A stretch of DNA of 64,000 nucleotides from CAVXFB01 sp963760935 (GCA_963760935.1 CAVXFB010000003.1:1240001-1304000), one strand, 5' to 3'. Positions 1 to 9,078 are shown, numbered from the stretch's first letter. The notes: generated by a model not told the origin, from the letters alone. Made by a program: numbers and translations.

Positions 1-1078
1 ACGCTGTCCGCTTCCGTCGCCACCCATAAGCCAGCAGCCCGATGGCACTGACGCTGAGAAGGACAAGGGTGGAGGGCTCGGGGATGGGCATGAGGAGAAT
101 GGCGCGGGTCTGACCGGCGGCATTTACTCCTGCGCCAACAATCATTCCGCCGTTGTTGATTCCGTTCGCTCGTGTGATAATCCAAGGCGAGGGTTGTTCT
201 ATTAACAGACTGTTCAGGTCAACCATCGACCCGTCGCTGTAGATAAAGGCATGTTCAGCATTATGCGCGGTATACGCGCTTCCCACCACCTGTCCGATAT
301 CGTTGATGTCTACAGCGCGGCTAATACTCCCTCCCAGCGTGCCAAGATCGATCATTTCACCTCGATCAAAAAGAAAAGCGTGATCGAAGCCCGCCGTGGT
401 CCCCGCACTGCCCACGACAGCGCCAATGCTATTAATTGAAAGCGCGGCGCTGTACAAGCCGCCGAACGTACCGAGGTCCATCATTTGCCCTCCGCTGTAG
501 AGGAAGGCGCGTTGACCAATACCAGGCATGAATGATAGTCCGACCACTTGACCGCTATCATTGAGGTCTGTCGCGCTGCTGTTGTCTCCGCCGAGCGTGC
601 CGAGATCGATGGCAGTGTTATCCTTGTAAATGTATGCGTGGTAGTAAGAATTCCCAGGAAGATATGCCTGGCCCACTATATCGCCATTGTTATTAATGGC
701 ATTGGCAATGCAATTGGTAGGGGAACCTCCGAAAGCTATGTTCAAGTAGGTCTTCGCGGATTTGCTATAGAGGAAACCGCCGCCAGTGTAGTCTCTTCCT
801 ACCACCTGTCCCAGGTCGTTGATGTCGTTGCCGAAGCCGATGCCTTTCAGGTCGATCATTTGGCAATAGCTGTACAGGAAACCGTGTGCACCGCCACTCG
901 CGGTATATGCGCTCCCTACCACTTGACCGCTGGCGTTCACTTCCCTCGCGAAGCTTGAATAGTTGTATGGGGCAGTTAGGGTGCCCAGGTCCGTCACGGT
1001 GTAGAGGACTTCGGCCGACGCCACGCCGCTAAATGGCAACAGGCTCGCACAGGCCACGGCAATTATCGTCGGACGCAT
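1..1078 (-). CDS. HAF-repeat PEP-CTERM secreted protein (3' end at window edge)
   Basis: Reading from the ATG at 1078, the frame is open for 359 codons to the window edge. It starts with a signal peptide (MRPTIIAVACASLLPFSGVASA), followed by repeated blocks of the type D-L-G-T-L-G-G and I-N-x-x-G-Q-V-V-G, typical of HAF-repeat extracellular proteins. The end is a PEP-CTERM sorting signal: PEPSTLVLLS, a hydrophobic stretch and an R-R-K-R tail. The last 45 bases closely match the end of the PEP-CTERM gene at 6698, where TAA follows immediately, so the stop codon probably spans the window edge. Such proteins are exported and anchored by an exosortase; no exosortase is in this window. The next feature leftward of its promoter is a decayed TerS-like gene, the same neighbour arrangement as at 9353-11193. 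Confidence 0.85.
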   Translation of the reverse strand, partial: MRPTIIAVACASLLPFSGVASAEVLYTVTDLGTLTAPYNYSSFAREVNASGQVVGSAYTASGGAHGFLYSYCQMIDLKGIGFGNDINDLGQVVGRDYTGGGFLYSKSAKTYLNIAFGGSPTNCIANAINNNGDIVGQAYLPGNSYYHAYIYKDNTAIDLGTLGGDNSSATDLNDSGQVVGLSFMPGIGQRAFLYSGGQMMDLGTFGGLYSAALSINSIGAVVGSAGTTAGFDHAFLFDRGEMIDLGTLGGSISRAVDINDIGQVVGSAYTAHNAEHAFIYSDGSMVDLNSLLIEQPSPWIITRANGINNGGMIVGAGVNAAGQTRAILLMPIPEPSTLVLLSVSAIGLLAYGWRRKRTA

Positions 1079-1335
1079 TACAACTCTCCGGGTGGTTGTG
1101 GATTCGTGTTTCGGTGTATCGCTGAACAGCGCGGAATCAGCGCCGCGAAAGTCTCTGGATCGGGTGGCTCAAGAACAGGAGCCGCTTAAGAATGCACGCC
1201 GGGCCGACCTGAAACGATCAGGCATCGGATTTCCGGGTGCTGCGGTGCCTCTGAGCTACTTGCTCATCTCGACTGGGAAGATATAACGTCAATTTAGCAA
1301 ACCCCGCGATTCACGTCAACAACCCCCCCCTAGAA

Positions 1336-1640
1336 TCATGTCGTCGTGGGCTCGCCAAGCATCGCTCGGCCCTGGTCGGTTATCGCCATGAGTCCGGTTG
1401 CCTCCAATCCTCGTGCCATCTGGCCAATGAAGTCTGGGGCGGGCGGTGCCAAGGGTTGCTCCGTGCCTTCAGTGGTGGACGGTCCCATTTCAATTTGGAC
1501 CCTAGCGTGTGCGGACCAGTCCTCCTTTCCCGGCCCACACGACAACCAGAATCGAGGATCGGTACGGGCTACCGTCATTTCGGCAATGCACCGGGCGTTG
1601 CCGGCGCGAGTTCCAACAACTCGGCCCGTATGATGTCCGC
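1336..1640 (-). pseudogene. remnant of a TerS-like HTH gene (second copy)
   Basis: The C-terminal half matches the intact gene at 10684-11193 closely: MTVARTDPRFWLSCGPGKED and GLEATGLMAITDQGRAMLGE occur in both. Homology continues in frame upstream of the first methionine (N-A-R-C-I-A-E-M here, H-A-R-A-M-A-E-M there) and then decays, with stops and no HTH domain. DNA similarity also extends about 40 bases past the 3' end, into the tract with a run of C at 1320-1335 that matches 10665-10680. The copy is therefore a segmental duplicate or relic of a related element, not a functional gene. Confidence 0.7.
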
Positions 1641-1779
1641 ATTGGGCTCTGCGGTATCATGGTTCGCATTTTCCATCGCTGGCACTCTGCCCGCCCTGAG
1701 ACCGGGGACAAGCGCTCTTGCAGCCGGACGCGCGGAAATAGATACTGAGCGGCCGCGACGCACGAGTAACAGTTCTGTC

Positions 1780-1837
1780 GGGTGCGTCCCCGACGCACCA
1801 CGCTAGCCCAAAAAGTTGGTGCGTCAGGGACGCACCC
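1780..1837. repeat. hairpin of GGTGCGTCCCTGACGCACC type
   Basis: Bases 1780-1800 and 1817-1837 are near-perfect inverted copies (one mismatch in 21), and each copy is itself a small palindrome (GTGCGTC / GACGCAC). It lies 34 bp before the permease start codon. The role is unknown; a REP-like or terminator-like hairpin fits. Confidence 0.7.
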
Positions 1838-1870
1838 TACGACTACGACGGAAAGTCACACGCCACGATC

Positions 1871-2139
1871 ATGCTCGATCGGCTTTTTCATCTGTCCGAC
1901 CACAACACCTCGGTGAGAATCGAGCTGTTGGCGGGTCTCACCACGTTTCTCACGATGTCGTACATCATCGTCGTCCAGCCGCTGGTGCTGTCCGGCCGGA
2001 TGTTCGACATCGACACGGGCATGGACTTCGGCGCCGTCACAACGGCCACTTGCATCGCGGCCGCGCTGGCTTCGGCCATCATGGGCCTGTACGGCCGCTA
2101 TCCGATCGCTCAGGCGCCAGGTATGGGCGAAAACTTCTT
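1871..2139 (+). pseudogene. NCS2 purine permease, 5' part, cut by the element
   Basis: MLDRLFHLSDHNTSVRIELL, then G-L-T-T-F-L-T-M-S-Y-I-I-V-V-Q-P, is the typical start of AzgA/PbuG-type (NCS2) nucleobase permeases. The frame runs to G-M-G-E-N-F and is then broken by foreign sequence; a stop follows at 2150. The rest of the gene is at 15283-16465. Joining 2139 to 15283 gives 1452 bases, exactly 484 codons, and reads E-N-F-F-F-V-L-T-M-L across the junction. The host gene was thus intact before insertion and is now disrupted. The predicted role is proton-linked uptake of hypoxanthine, guanine or adenine at the inner membrane. Confidence 0.85.
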
Positions 2140-2163
2140 ACATATGGCATGATATACATATTG
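2125..2163. other. left attachment site (attL) of the serine-integrase element
   Basis: The crossover TT is at 2138-2139. Permease sequence lies to its left and element sequence (2140-2163) to its right. The element half-site pairs as an inverted repeat with 15257-15280 at the other end: 17 of 24 positions are complementary around a central TT. The integrase gene starts 60 bp further in. Confidence 0.7.
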
Positions 2164-2223
2164 GTGGTATAATGCGGGGGTTGCGGTTTGATCCAAACAC
2201 CCCTTACCACCAGAGGTCAGATC

Positions 2224-4116
2224 ATGCGGAAAGTCTTCTCTTACGTCCGTTTCAGTACAAAAGAACAAGCGAAGGGCGACTCTCTCCGACGGCAGAAAGA
2301 GATGGGCGAGGCATGGGTGGCACGGCACGCGAGCGAAGGATTCGTGTTGGATGAATCGCTGAAACTCGACAAGGGCACTAGTGCGTACACCGGCAAGAAT
2401 CTGCGAGAGTCGAATCCATTGGGCGGATTCATCGCCCGAGTGAAGGCGGGCAAGATTCCCCGGGGTTCGGTCTTGATGCTGGAAAACTTGGACCGCTTCA
2501 GCCGCCAGCCGGTACGCCGGGTGTACGGCCTCTTTTGTTCCATCGTGGAACACGGCATCGACGTGCTGACGCTGAAACCAGAGCAGATGATAACGATGGC
2601 CAACATCGACAAGATGGAAGTCGTCATGCCGGTCATCATTTCCATGCAGTTGGGATTCGAGGAATCAGCCAAGAAAGGTGAGCGAATATCGGCGGCTCAA
2701 ACCAAGAAGAAACAAAGCATCCGGGACGGCGGACCCGTGGGCCAAGATAGAAAGGGCGGCAACGGTGCCCCGGCTTGGCTCCTATGGAGCAAGACCAAAC
2801 AGCGGTATCTCGAAAAGCCGGAAGTCGTGAAGGCTATCCAGTATGCTTTCAAGCGACTGGTTGAAGCCGGGATGCACATAGCGGTGAAAGAGCTAAACCA
2901 AGGGGATGCCGTGGATTGGTCGCCTCGCACCGGCTGGTCGAAGTCTTATATCCAGAGCCTACTGCGGACGCGAAGCGTGCTGGGCGAGTATGCTCCTCAC
3001 AAGATCGTGATAGACGAAACGACTCGGCAACGGACACGGGTTCCCGACGGCCCGCCAATCACCGGCTTCTATCCCCGGATCATCGACGACAAGTTGTACT
3101 ACGCCGCCATCGCGGCGGTAGGCAAACGGTGTCGCCGACCAGGACGTGTCAGCAAGACCGAACCTTTCGTGAATCTGTTTGCGGGACTGGCGAAGATGGT
3201 GGACGGGCAACTTGGCTACATCGTGACGACGATGCGGCCCGACGGCACGCGACTACGGAGATTCATGTCCAAGGGTCATACCAAGTGCCTTCCCGATTCC
3301 TGTTCAGTAGGGATCAACTACGATCTTGTGGAGCGGGCCGTGGTGGGGTTGCTGCGGGACTTGAAGCCCAACGCCTTGTCTCCCAAGTGCGGTGCATCGG
3401 AACGGCAGATCGAAAAGCGGGTGAAGACCCTTGCCGGTATGGATGCCCGGTTGCTGGAATTGCGGAAGGCTCTTACGTCCGATCCTACAAAAGCCGTAGC
3501 TGACCTCCAGGATGCGATTGCAAAGCTACAAGCCCAACGGGATGCGGAGCAGCGGGAGATCGACAACCTCTCCATCCAGAAAGCCACGGTGGACATGCAA
3601 CCGGTGGAAGAGTTCCAGAGCGTCTTAGACTTCATCCACGCGAAGCCCAAAAAGGATCACTACGAATTGCGGCTTCGATTACAGTCGTTGATCGGTGCGA
3701 TGGTGGAGGAGATCATCCTGGACCCGCACATGATGCCCAATCGCCGCTGTACCGCCGACATGTGCGTGAAGCTGAGGAATGGGCGAACGTGCTGGCGATA
3801 TAACATCGCCGAGGAAGTGCCGGAAGAAGTCATGACGATGATCGACGCAGGCGAAGACGCTGGCGACACGAAATCTTTCGTTGTATCGCCCACTACTGAC
3901 GGAGGCTTCTCCACATTCAAATGGCCGAAAACGATGGATGCCATACGCGATAGGACCGCCAAGTTCCCAGAGCCGAAGCATCACACCGGGCCGATGGTAA
4001 AGCCTACCGCCAAGGCCAAGCCTTCTCTGGAAAAGAAGGGTACTGCGAAGAAGCCCGCTGCCAAGAAGGCCAAGGCGGCCAGCAAGAAGACCGCCAAGCG
4101 GAAGGCCCGGAAGTAG
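2224..4116 (+). CDS. large serine recombinase (integrase)
   Basis: A 630-residue site-specific recombinase. The ATG at 2224 is chosen because AGAGGT lies just upstream and the protein then begins MRKVFSYVRFSTKEQAKGDS, with the catalytic serine at residue 11. L-D-R-F-S-R near residue 90 belongs to the resolvase catalytic domain (about 1-165). A recombinase domain follows (about 190-300), then a cysteine-bearing segment and a coiled coil (about 395-455, ending E-I-D-N-L-S-I-Q-K) as in large serine integrases. The last 45 residues are an unusual Lys/Ala-rich tail resembling histone H1, likely binding DNA non-specifically. It lies 60 bp from attL and is the obvious enzyme for the element's insertion. 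An excision partner is not identified. Confidence 0.9.
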   Translation: MRKVFSYVRFSTKEQAKGDSLRRQKEMGEAWVARHASEGFVLDESLKLDKGTSAYTGKNLRESNPLGGFIARVKAGKIPRGSVLMLENLDRFSRQPVRRVYGLFCSIVEHGIDVLTLKPEQMITMANIDKMEVVMPVIISMQLGFEESAKKGERISAAQTKKKQSIRDGGPVGQDRKGGNGAPAWLLWSKTKQRYLEKPEVVKAIQYAFKRLVEAGMHIAVKELNQGDAVDWSPRTGWSKSYIQSLLRTRSVLGEYAPHKIVIDETTRQRTRVPDGPPITGFYPRIIDDKLYYAAIAAVGKRCRRPGRVSKTEPFVNLFAGLAKMVDGQLGYIVTTMRPDGTRLRRFMSKGHTKCLPDSCSVGINYDLVERAVVGLLRDLKPNALSPKCGASERQIEKRVKTLAGMDARLLELRKALTSDPTKAVADLQDAIAKLQAQRDAEQREIDNLSIQKATVDMQPVEEFQSVLDFIHAKPKKDHYELRLRLQSLIGAMVEEIILDPHMMPNRRCTADMCVKLRNGRTCWRYNIAEEVPEEVMTMIDAGEDAGDTKSFVVSPTTDGGFSTFKWPKTMDAIRDRTAKFPEPKHHTGPMVKPTAKAKPSLEKKGTAKKPAAKKAKAASKKTAKRKARK

Positions 4117-4158
4117 ACCGCTAAGCGATCATCGTCACACGCCTACGCCACATCCGCA

Positions 4159-4458
4159 GTGATTTTCACGGGCCTATTCATTAGTCTCGCCCAAGCGGCA
4201 CTGCATCGAACCCGCCGCCTACTTGGCGAGCCGTATTCTGGATGGGACGCCGATCATTTCGCCAAATCTCTGCTGGCGGGCTTGGAAGGCGACATTCGCG
4301 TCCGCAACGACACCATCATAGTCACGTACTACAATGCTCCCAATGCTGACCACCTCCGGCAACACTACGAGGGCCTGCCCGACCGCCTGCAAAGCGAACG
4401 CATCGACCCGCACGTCCCTTGGTTGTACGGCTTCAAGCTCGACTTCCGCTTCCGCTGA
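4159..4458 (+). CDS. small conserved-looking protein, in frame after the integrase stop
   Basis: 99 codons from a GTG. The C-terminal part (V-T-Y-Y-N-A-P-N ... V-P-W-L-Y-G-F-K-L-D-F-R-F-R) looks structured and protein-like, but I do not recognise the family. The frame is continuous with the integrase: after its TAG at 4114 there is no further stop until 4456, so readthrough would add about 114 residues. This could be a decayed C-terminal domain, a separate gene without a good ribosome site, or the tail of another gene. No good Shine-Dalgarno sequence precedes the GTG. Confidence 0.45.
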   Translation: MIFTGLFISLAQAALHRTRRLLGEPYSGWDADHFAKSLLAGLEGDIRVRNDTIIVTYYNAPNADHLRQHYEGLPDRLQSERIDPHVPWLYGFKLDFRFR

Positions 4459-4557
4459 TCGCCCAGCGATCACCGGACCCGTCAAGAAATCCCCATTGCC
4501 TATCACTGTCCCAACTATGCTGCCGTTGACTCCGACGTGGTGTTAGGCCACGTCTCG

Positions 4558-4633
4558 TCATTTTCTTGATGTCACCAACTTTGGACCGTCTACTGTAATC
4601 GTGATCTGCTCATTATTGCCTATCGGGAGACTA
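4558..4633 (-). pseudogene. severed 3' end of the lipoprotein gene cut by IS630
   Basis: If the IS630 copy and one TA are removed, the reading frame of the lipoprotein at 5846-6418 continues here as ...A-S-L-P-I-G-N-N-E-Q-I-T-I-T-V-D-G-P-K-L and ends at TGA (4558-4560). This piece has no start of its own. Confidence 0.7.
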
Positions 4634-5868
4634 GTGCCTCTTCAAGCCTGAATTGATGGGTAGAGGCGTTTGAGTTTGATCCTTGCGTCGTCAGTCGTGA
4701 ACCGCCAGTCGATGGTACAATCCGCGGCGTTACGATCCGTTTCCCAAGCAGCTACCTCCCGAATGAGCATGGGCTGATCGGGGATGCGACGATCCAGGCA
4801 TTGTTTCGTGAGAATGCTCAACTCCGTCTCCGCCATGTTCAGCCAGCTTCCATGTTTCGGCGTGTAATGGATCTCCAGCCGTTCAACTAACCGACGCGCC
4901 TCGGCCGGCTCAAACGCTTCGTACAGGGACGCCGGCTTGTGGGTATTCAAGTTGTCCATCACCAACACGATCTTTTCCGCCTCGGGATAGTGTTCGTCCA
5001 CCAACTCCCGAATCACTTGGGCGAAGTCAATCTTGGTGCGTCGATCAGTCACCTTAACGTGGCGTTGGCCTCCCAACGGCTCGAAAAACATAAACAAGTT
5101 GGCCGTGCCATTTCGCTCGTACTCGTAGTCGACCCGTTGTGGTTGTCCCGGCTCGCATGGCAAAACAGGCCGTGTGTCTCGCACCAACTGCTTGCTCTGC
5201 TCGTCGAAACACACTTGCGGCCGTCGCGGATCATAGGGCCGCTTGTACACCTCCAGCACGTCTTCCATCGCCGCCACAAAGTCGGCATTCTGCTGGGGTG
5301 GAATCACCCATTGCTCTCTCAAGTGAGGCTTAAGTTCGTTTTTTTAAGCGTGCTACGTACGCATTCATGGCTGATGTCGTCCACGATTTGCAAGGCCACC
5401 AAGCGGTCGGCCAACAGGTGCAGTGTCCAACGGTTCCGGCCCTCCGGCGCTTGGCTGCACGCCAACGCTATCAGACGCGCTTCTTGTTCGCCGTCCAACT
5501 TGCGATACTGTCGGCCTTCCGCCCTCTTGCGGCAGACAGCCGCTGCCGCTCCGTCTTCCACAAAGCGTTGCCGCACACGGTACACCGTAGACAGCCCGAC
5601 CTCGGCAAACTCGGCAATTCGTTCGTCGCTCCACCCCGGCCCCTGCTGCGACTGGTCGGCCTTGAGCAACACTCGCGCCCGTTTCAAGAGCGATTCGCTC
5701 TGGCCTCCCTTACGCAGCAGCGACTGCAACCATTCTCGATCTTCGACTTTCAGCCGAACGACGTGCTTGGCTTCCTTGCCCATAATCCCTCTCCTGTTTG
5801 AATCATCCAAGACAGGAGAAGGCATAATCGAAAACAGTAAACAAGTCAACTCAGCCTTGAACGCCCAC
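4634..5868 (-). mobile_element. IS630-family insertion sequence, complete
   Basis: 1235 bp flanked by the TA dinucleotides 4632-4633 and 5869-5870, the target duplication expected for IS630/Tc1-type elements. The two ends are inverted copies over about 26 bp (GTG at the tip, then TTCAAG, CTGA and TTGA shared). The transposase occupies almost the whole element. It sits in the 3' part of the lipoprotein gene. Confidence 0.85.
4642..5783 (-). CDS. IS630 transposase, two overlapping frames with an A7 slip site
   Basis: The upstream frame (start 5783, after AGGAGAGGG; MGKEAKHVVRLKVEDREW) carries the helix-turn-helix domains and ends at 5319. The downstream frame (to 4642) carries the DDE catalytic core: V-C-F-D-E, L-V-M-D-N-L-N-T-H and H-G-S-W-L-N-M-A-E-T-E-L. 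The switch falls at a run of seven A residues (about 5341-5347, minus strand). A -1 slip there gives L-K-K-N-E-L-K-P-H-L-R-E-Q-W, which is the usual IS630 sequence. Programmed frameshifting or transcript slippage at poly-A is known in this family, so the transposase may well be active; a sequencing indel is the alternative. Confidence 0.85.
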
Positions 5869-6418
5869 TAGCTGTCCCCGTGGTGAGGTCAATCTGATGT
5901 AGATCATGGTCAACAGCAGGAGAGAACCAGACGACTTTTGCGTCGGGAGGGTATAGAAGAGTCGTTCTAACGGCGATGGGGGCTAGAAGATATTGCGAGC
6001 CGACAATGCCGCCCTTAATGTATGGAGAATCCGTGGCCTTACGGGCTTTATTTTCTACCCCTACCACGACCGTAGGATTCATGGATACTAGATACAAATC
6101 GAATGGCGACTCGTGATTGGCTACAGAGCCGACCGAGCCGTGTTTGGGCCATTGGTTGATAAAGGTGCATTTGCTGCAATACTCATCCAATTCGTGGTAA
6201 ATTTCCAAACGGTTTCGCCTGACTCCCGACTTGCTCTCGTAGGCAACCTCTTCTTGCGGATTTGGTGCCATAAAGCGGTCAACAGTTCTGGAAAACGTCC
6301 TCGCCCTTTCCCCCACGGCACACCACGGACCCTCTTCGCCTGTATCCTTCCAACTTGTGGTTCCACAGCCAGACAAAGCCAACAGAATCAACAGTGACAT
6401 GAGATATTGTTGACGCAT
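5846..6418 (-). pseudogene. lipoprotein, C-terminus lost to IS630
   Basis: From the ATG at 6418 the protein begins MRQQYLMSLLILLALSGCGT, a lipoprotein signal with lipobox L-S-G-C, so export and lipidation are expected. The remaining ~160 residues match no family I know; there is a central N-P-T-V-V-V-G-V-E-N-K segment. The last codons (G-R-S-R-L-S, stop) come from the IS630 end. The original C-terminus is preserved at 4558-4631. It is the only gene between the integrase and the PEP-CTERM cluster and is probably element cargo. Confidence 0.7.
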
Positions 6419-6697
6419 ACGGGGGCATCTGCACTGTCCGGGGACGCTCGGATCGGCAACGCCTCGGCTTGGCGGAACATCCACCACCAGTTCGCCGGAA
6501 CCTGTAAGCGCAGCAGACCAGGTACTTGTCCCGATCTACACGGGCGAATACCCGAATACCCACGGCCGGCTATCGCTTCCCCTAATTTAACGAGTTGACA
6601 CGCGCCGTCAATAACTGCCCCGTTTTTGCGCCGATGCCGGCCGCAGCCACCCAAGGTCAAATCATCTGCCCCCTTAAAATCGCTGCATCCGGGGCAA

Positions 6698-7773
6698 TTA
6701 CGCTGTCCGCTTCCGCCGTCGCCACCCATAAGCCAGCAGCCCGATGACACCGGTGAGCAACAGGGCAAGGCTACCGGGTTCGGGAACGCCAACACTTGCC
6801 ACGCGGAAACCGAGGCCGTTGCCCTTGCTCGCCGGGGAACTGCCGATGTTGCGGTCGGAGGCCAGCAAGTAGCTGGAGGCGTTGAACCAGTAGCCGCCCC
6901 GCAAACCACGCCACGAACCGATGAGCGCCTCATTCCACTGCCACACATCGCCGCCCTGGTCATAGGTGCCATAGGGACCGGGCGACCCGGCGAACGCGCC
7001 CACGTTCGTTAGGTAAGGGTTGGTGGTCGTGTAGCCATGCGTGCCCGTGTCGTAGCGGTCGTAGAAGTTGGCGTTGTTCGTACCGACCGGGTCCAGAATA
7101 TTGATGGGCGCGACGTTGCTCTTTGTCGGATAGGCCCAGTAGCCCGAGTTCGTGCCGCCGGTCTCATAATACGCCGCCTTGTACCATTCGTCCTCGCTCG
7201 GCAGGAGCCAGTGCAAGTCGCGCGCATCGGACCATGCCGCACGCTGTGCGGCGCTTGGCACGGCCACCGTCCAGTTCGGCCCGCTGCCGCTGATGGTGTA
7301 GGTGCCGCTCTCGGTGCTGCCGGCGCCTTGGCCATTGGTCAGCCAGTTGGCGAACCGAACCGCGTTGTACCAAGTCACGTCAATCACCGGATAGTTGTCG
7401 TAGCCCGGCTTGACGCTGTACGTGTAGGGGCGCTGGCCGACCGGGCGATCCCGCCTTGGGCATCGCTCGACATGTAGCTGTTCCACAGCGTGTTAGGGTC
7501 GCTCGCAGACGCCTTGGCATTGAGGAACTCGCAATACTGGGCGTTGGTCACGTCGTACTTACCGATGCTGTAATTGTAGGCCACTGCCCCGTAACCGGTC
7601 GTATCGGCGACATTGCCAGCATCGCCTACCAGCACCGTGTCCAAACTCGCCAAGCCTGTCCACGTTCCCGTTACCGGGTTGCGTGTGCCGCCCATGTCGA
7701 ACACATCGGCCTGGGTCGAACTGGCAAACAGCACTAACGAGGCGAGGCTTGCAACAGCTACACGACGTAGCGC
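6698..7773 (-). CDS. SUMF1-like PEP-CTERM protein, frameshifted and lacking a clear start
   Basis: The first part (L-R-R-V-A-V-A-S-L signal peptide, then Y-D-V-T-N-A-Q-Y-C-E-F-L-N) is in the frame of the upstream gene. The second part (P-V-I-D-V-T-W-Y-N-A-V-R-F-A-N-W-L, L-P-S-E-D-E-W-Y-K-A-A-Y, RGG motif, PEPGSLALLLTG and R-R-R-K-R tail) is in another frame. One missing G near 7450 (GGG read as GG) would restore S-G-Q-R-P-Y-T-Y across the break. The fold is that of formylglycine-generating-enzyme-like (SUMF1) proteins, but the paired active-site cysteines are absent (the RGG is followed by Y-W-F-N-A-S-S), so it is probably a binding or structural protein at the cell surface. Closest relative in the window: 9353-10423. 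Confidence 0.7.
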
Positions 7774-9078
7774 GAGATTGGTTTTTTTGGGAGACCGACG
7801 AGCACGGCCCTTGCGCCAACGGCAAGTGTAGCCAAGCAAACTGCAAGCACCGATGCTGAAGAGGACGAGGGTGGAGGGTTCGGGGACAGCGAACGAGTAG
7901 ACTGTGCCGTATCCGTAGCCGTTATTGGCCGAGCTGCCGCCCCACCAGGTCGTGCTGTAAAGGACTCCATTGTCGAGTGTCAGCACTTCGCCGGGCGATT
8001 TTCCGTCGGTCGTTCCGCCTTGGAACGCATGGAGGCGGGTGAATCCGGTCCCGTCGGTGTTCATCTGGAAAAGGATGCCGGACGAATTGATGCCGCTGCC
8101 GGCCGTTCCATAAAGGGTCTGTCCGCTTACCGTCAGACTGCCGACAGAGTATGCCGCATCATTGGGATTGTTGTAGTCGAAATTATGCAAGACGCCGTAG
8201 TTTTCGCCGCTAATATCGATCTTGAAAATCGTGCCGTAAGGGCTATGACCGCCGCCCTGCTGCGCTGTTCCGTAAAGAGTCGTGCCGCTGAGCGTCAGAT
8301 CACCGCACGGCCAGACGCCGCCGCTTGTATTCGCTCCAAAGGAATGCAGTATGTCGAAGCCGCTGCCATCGACGCCGATCTTAAAAAGGGTGCCGTAGTC
8401 CCCTGTGCCGCCGGCCTTCGTCATTCCATAGAGCGTGTCGCCGACCACGGTCAGTCCGCCGTGCGGATCGGCGCCGTCACCGATCCCGCCGGCGAAGGCA
8501 TGCAGGACAGTGTAGCCGCTGCCGTCAATGTTGACTTTGAATATCGTGCCTTTGCCAAGGTCCGAGTTGCTACCGCCATACTCGGTCATTCCATAGAGCG
8601 TGTTGCCGCTGAGGGCCAGACGGCTATAGGCGGGCCCCTGGCCATCACTTCCGCCGCCGGCGAAGGCGTGAAGGATGTCGAAGCCGCTTCCGTCCGTCTG
8701 CATCTTGAAAACGGTGCCGCGGCCGTCGTTACCGCCGATGCCGCCGCCCCAGCCGGTCATCCCATAGAGTGTTGAACCGCTACGGATCAGGCCACCCATC
8801 GGCGCGAGTCCGTCGGTGCTGCCCCCGGCGAACGAATGAAGAATGCTGAATCCAATGCCATCGGTGCCGATCTTGTAGATTGTCCCCTTGTTGTTGGCCC
8901 CACCGCCCTCCGTCATGCCAAAAAGCGTCGAGCCGTCGCTCACAACGCCGATGTTGCCAGTTGCGCCGTCACTAGCGCCGCCGACGAAGGAATGCAAGAT
9001 ATTGTACGTGCTTGCTTGAGCCACGGCAGTGGTCGACGCGGCGCACAGGATCATCACAAGAATGGTGAAACGTTTCAA
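7384..9078 (-). CDS. GloVer-repeat PEP-CTERM protein, run on into the next gene
   Basis: It starts at a TTG (9078) with GGGAG upstream; MKRFTILVMILCAASTTAVA is a signal peptide. About seven repeats follow of the form I-L-H-S-F-A-G-G ... G-x-T-L-Y-G-M-T-x-x-G-G, the 'choice-of-anchor tandem repeat' (GloVer) family, predicted to form a beta-propeller-like surface domain. A PEP-CTERM signal (V-P-E-P-S-T-L-V-L-F) lies near residue 398. The frame does not stop there: it continues through R-W-R-K-G-R-A-R-R into a second signal peptide and the first part of the SUMF1-like gene, ending in out-of-frame sequence at 7384. The native end is probably near 7790. Confidence 0.75.
   Translation of the reverse strand: MKRFTILVMILCAASTTAVAQASTYNILHSFVGGASDGATGNIGVVSDGSTLFGMTEGGGANNKGTIYKIGTDGIGFSILHSFAGGSTDGLAPMGGLIRSGSTLYGMTGWGGGIGGNDGRGTVFKMQTDGSGFDILHAFAGGGSDGQGPAYSRLALSGNTLYGMTEYGGSNSDLGKGTIFKVNIDGSGYTVLHAFAGGIGDGADPHGGLTVVGDTLYGMTKAGGTGDYGTLFKIGVDGSGFDILHSFGANTSGGVWPCGDLTLSGTTLYGTAQQGGGHSPYGTIFKIDISGENYGVLHNFDYNNPNDAAYSVGSLTVSGQTLYGTAGSGINSSGILFQMNTDGTGFTRLHAFQGGTTDGKSPGEVLTLDNGVLYSTTWWGGSSANNGYGYGTVYSFAVPEPSTLVLFSIGACSLLGYTCRWRKGRARRSPKKTNLALRRVAVASLASLVLFASSTQADVFDMGGTRNPVTGTWTGLASLDTVLVGDAGNVADTTGYGAVAYNYSIGKYDVTNAQYCEFLNAKASASDPNTLWNSYMSSDAQGGIARSASAPTRTASSRATTTIR

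Noticed and set aside
8020..8775. 251-codon frame on the plus strand
   Set aside because: Antisense to the GloVer repeats; its own repetitive character comes from the repeats on the other strand.
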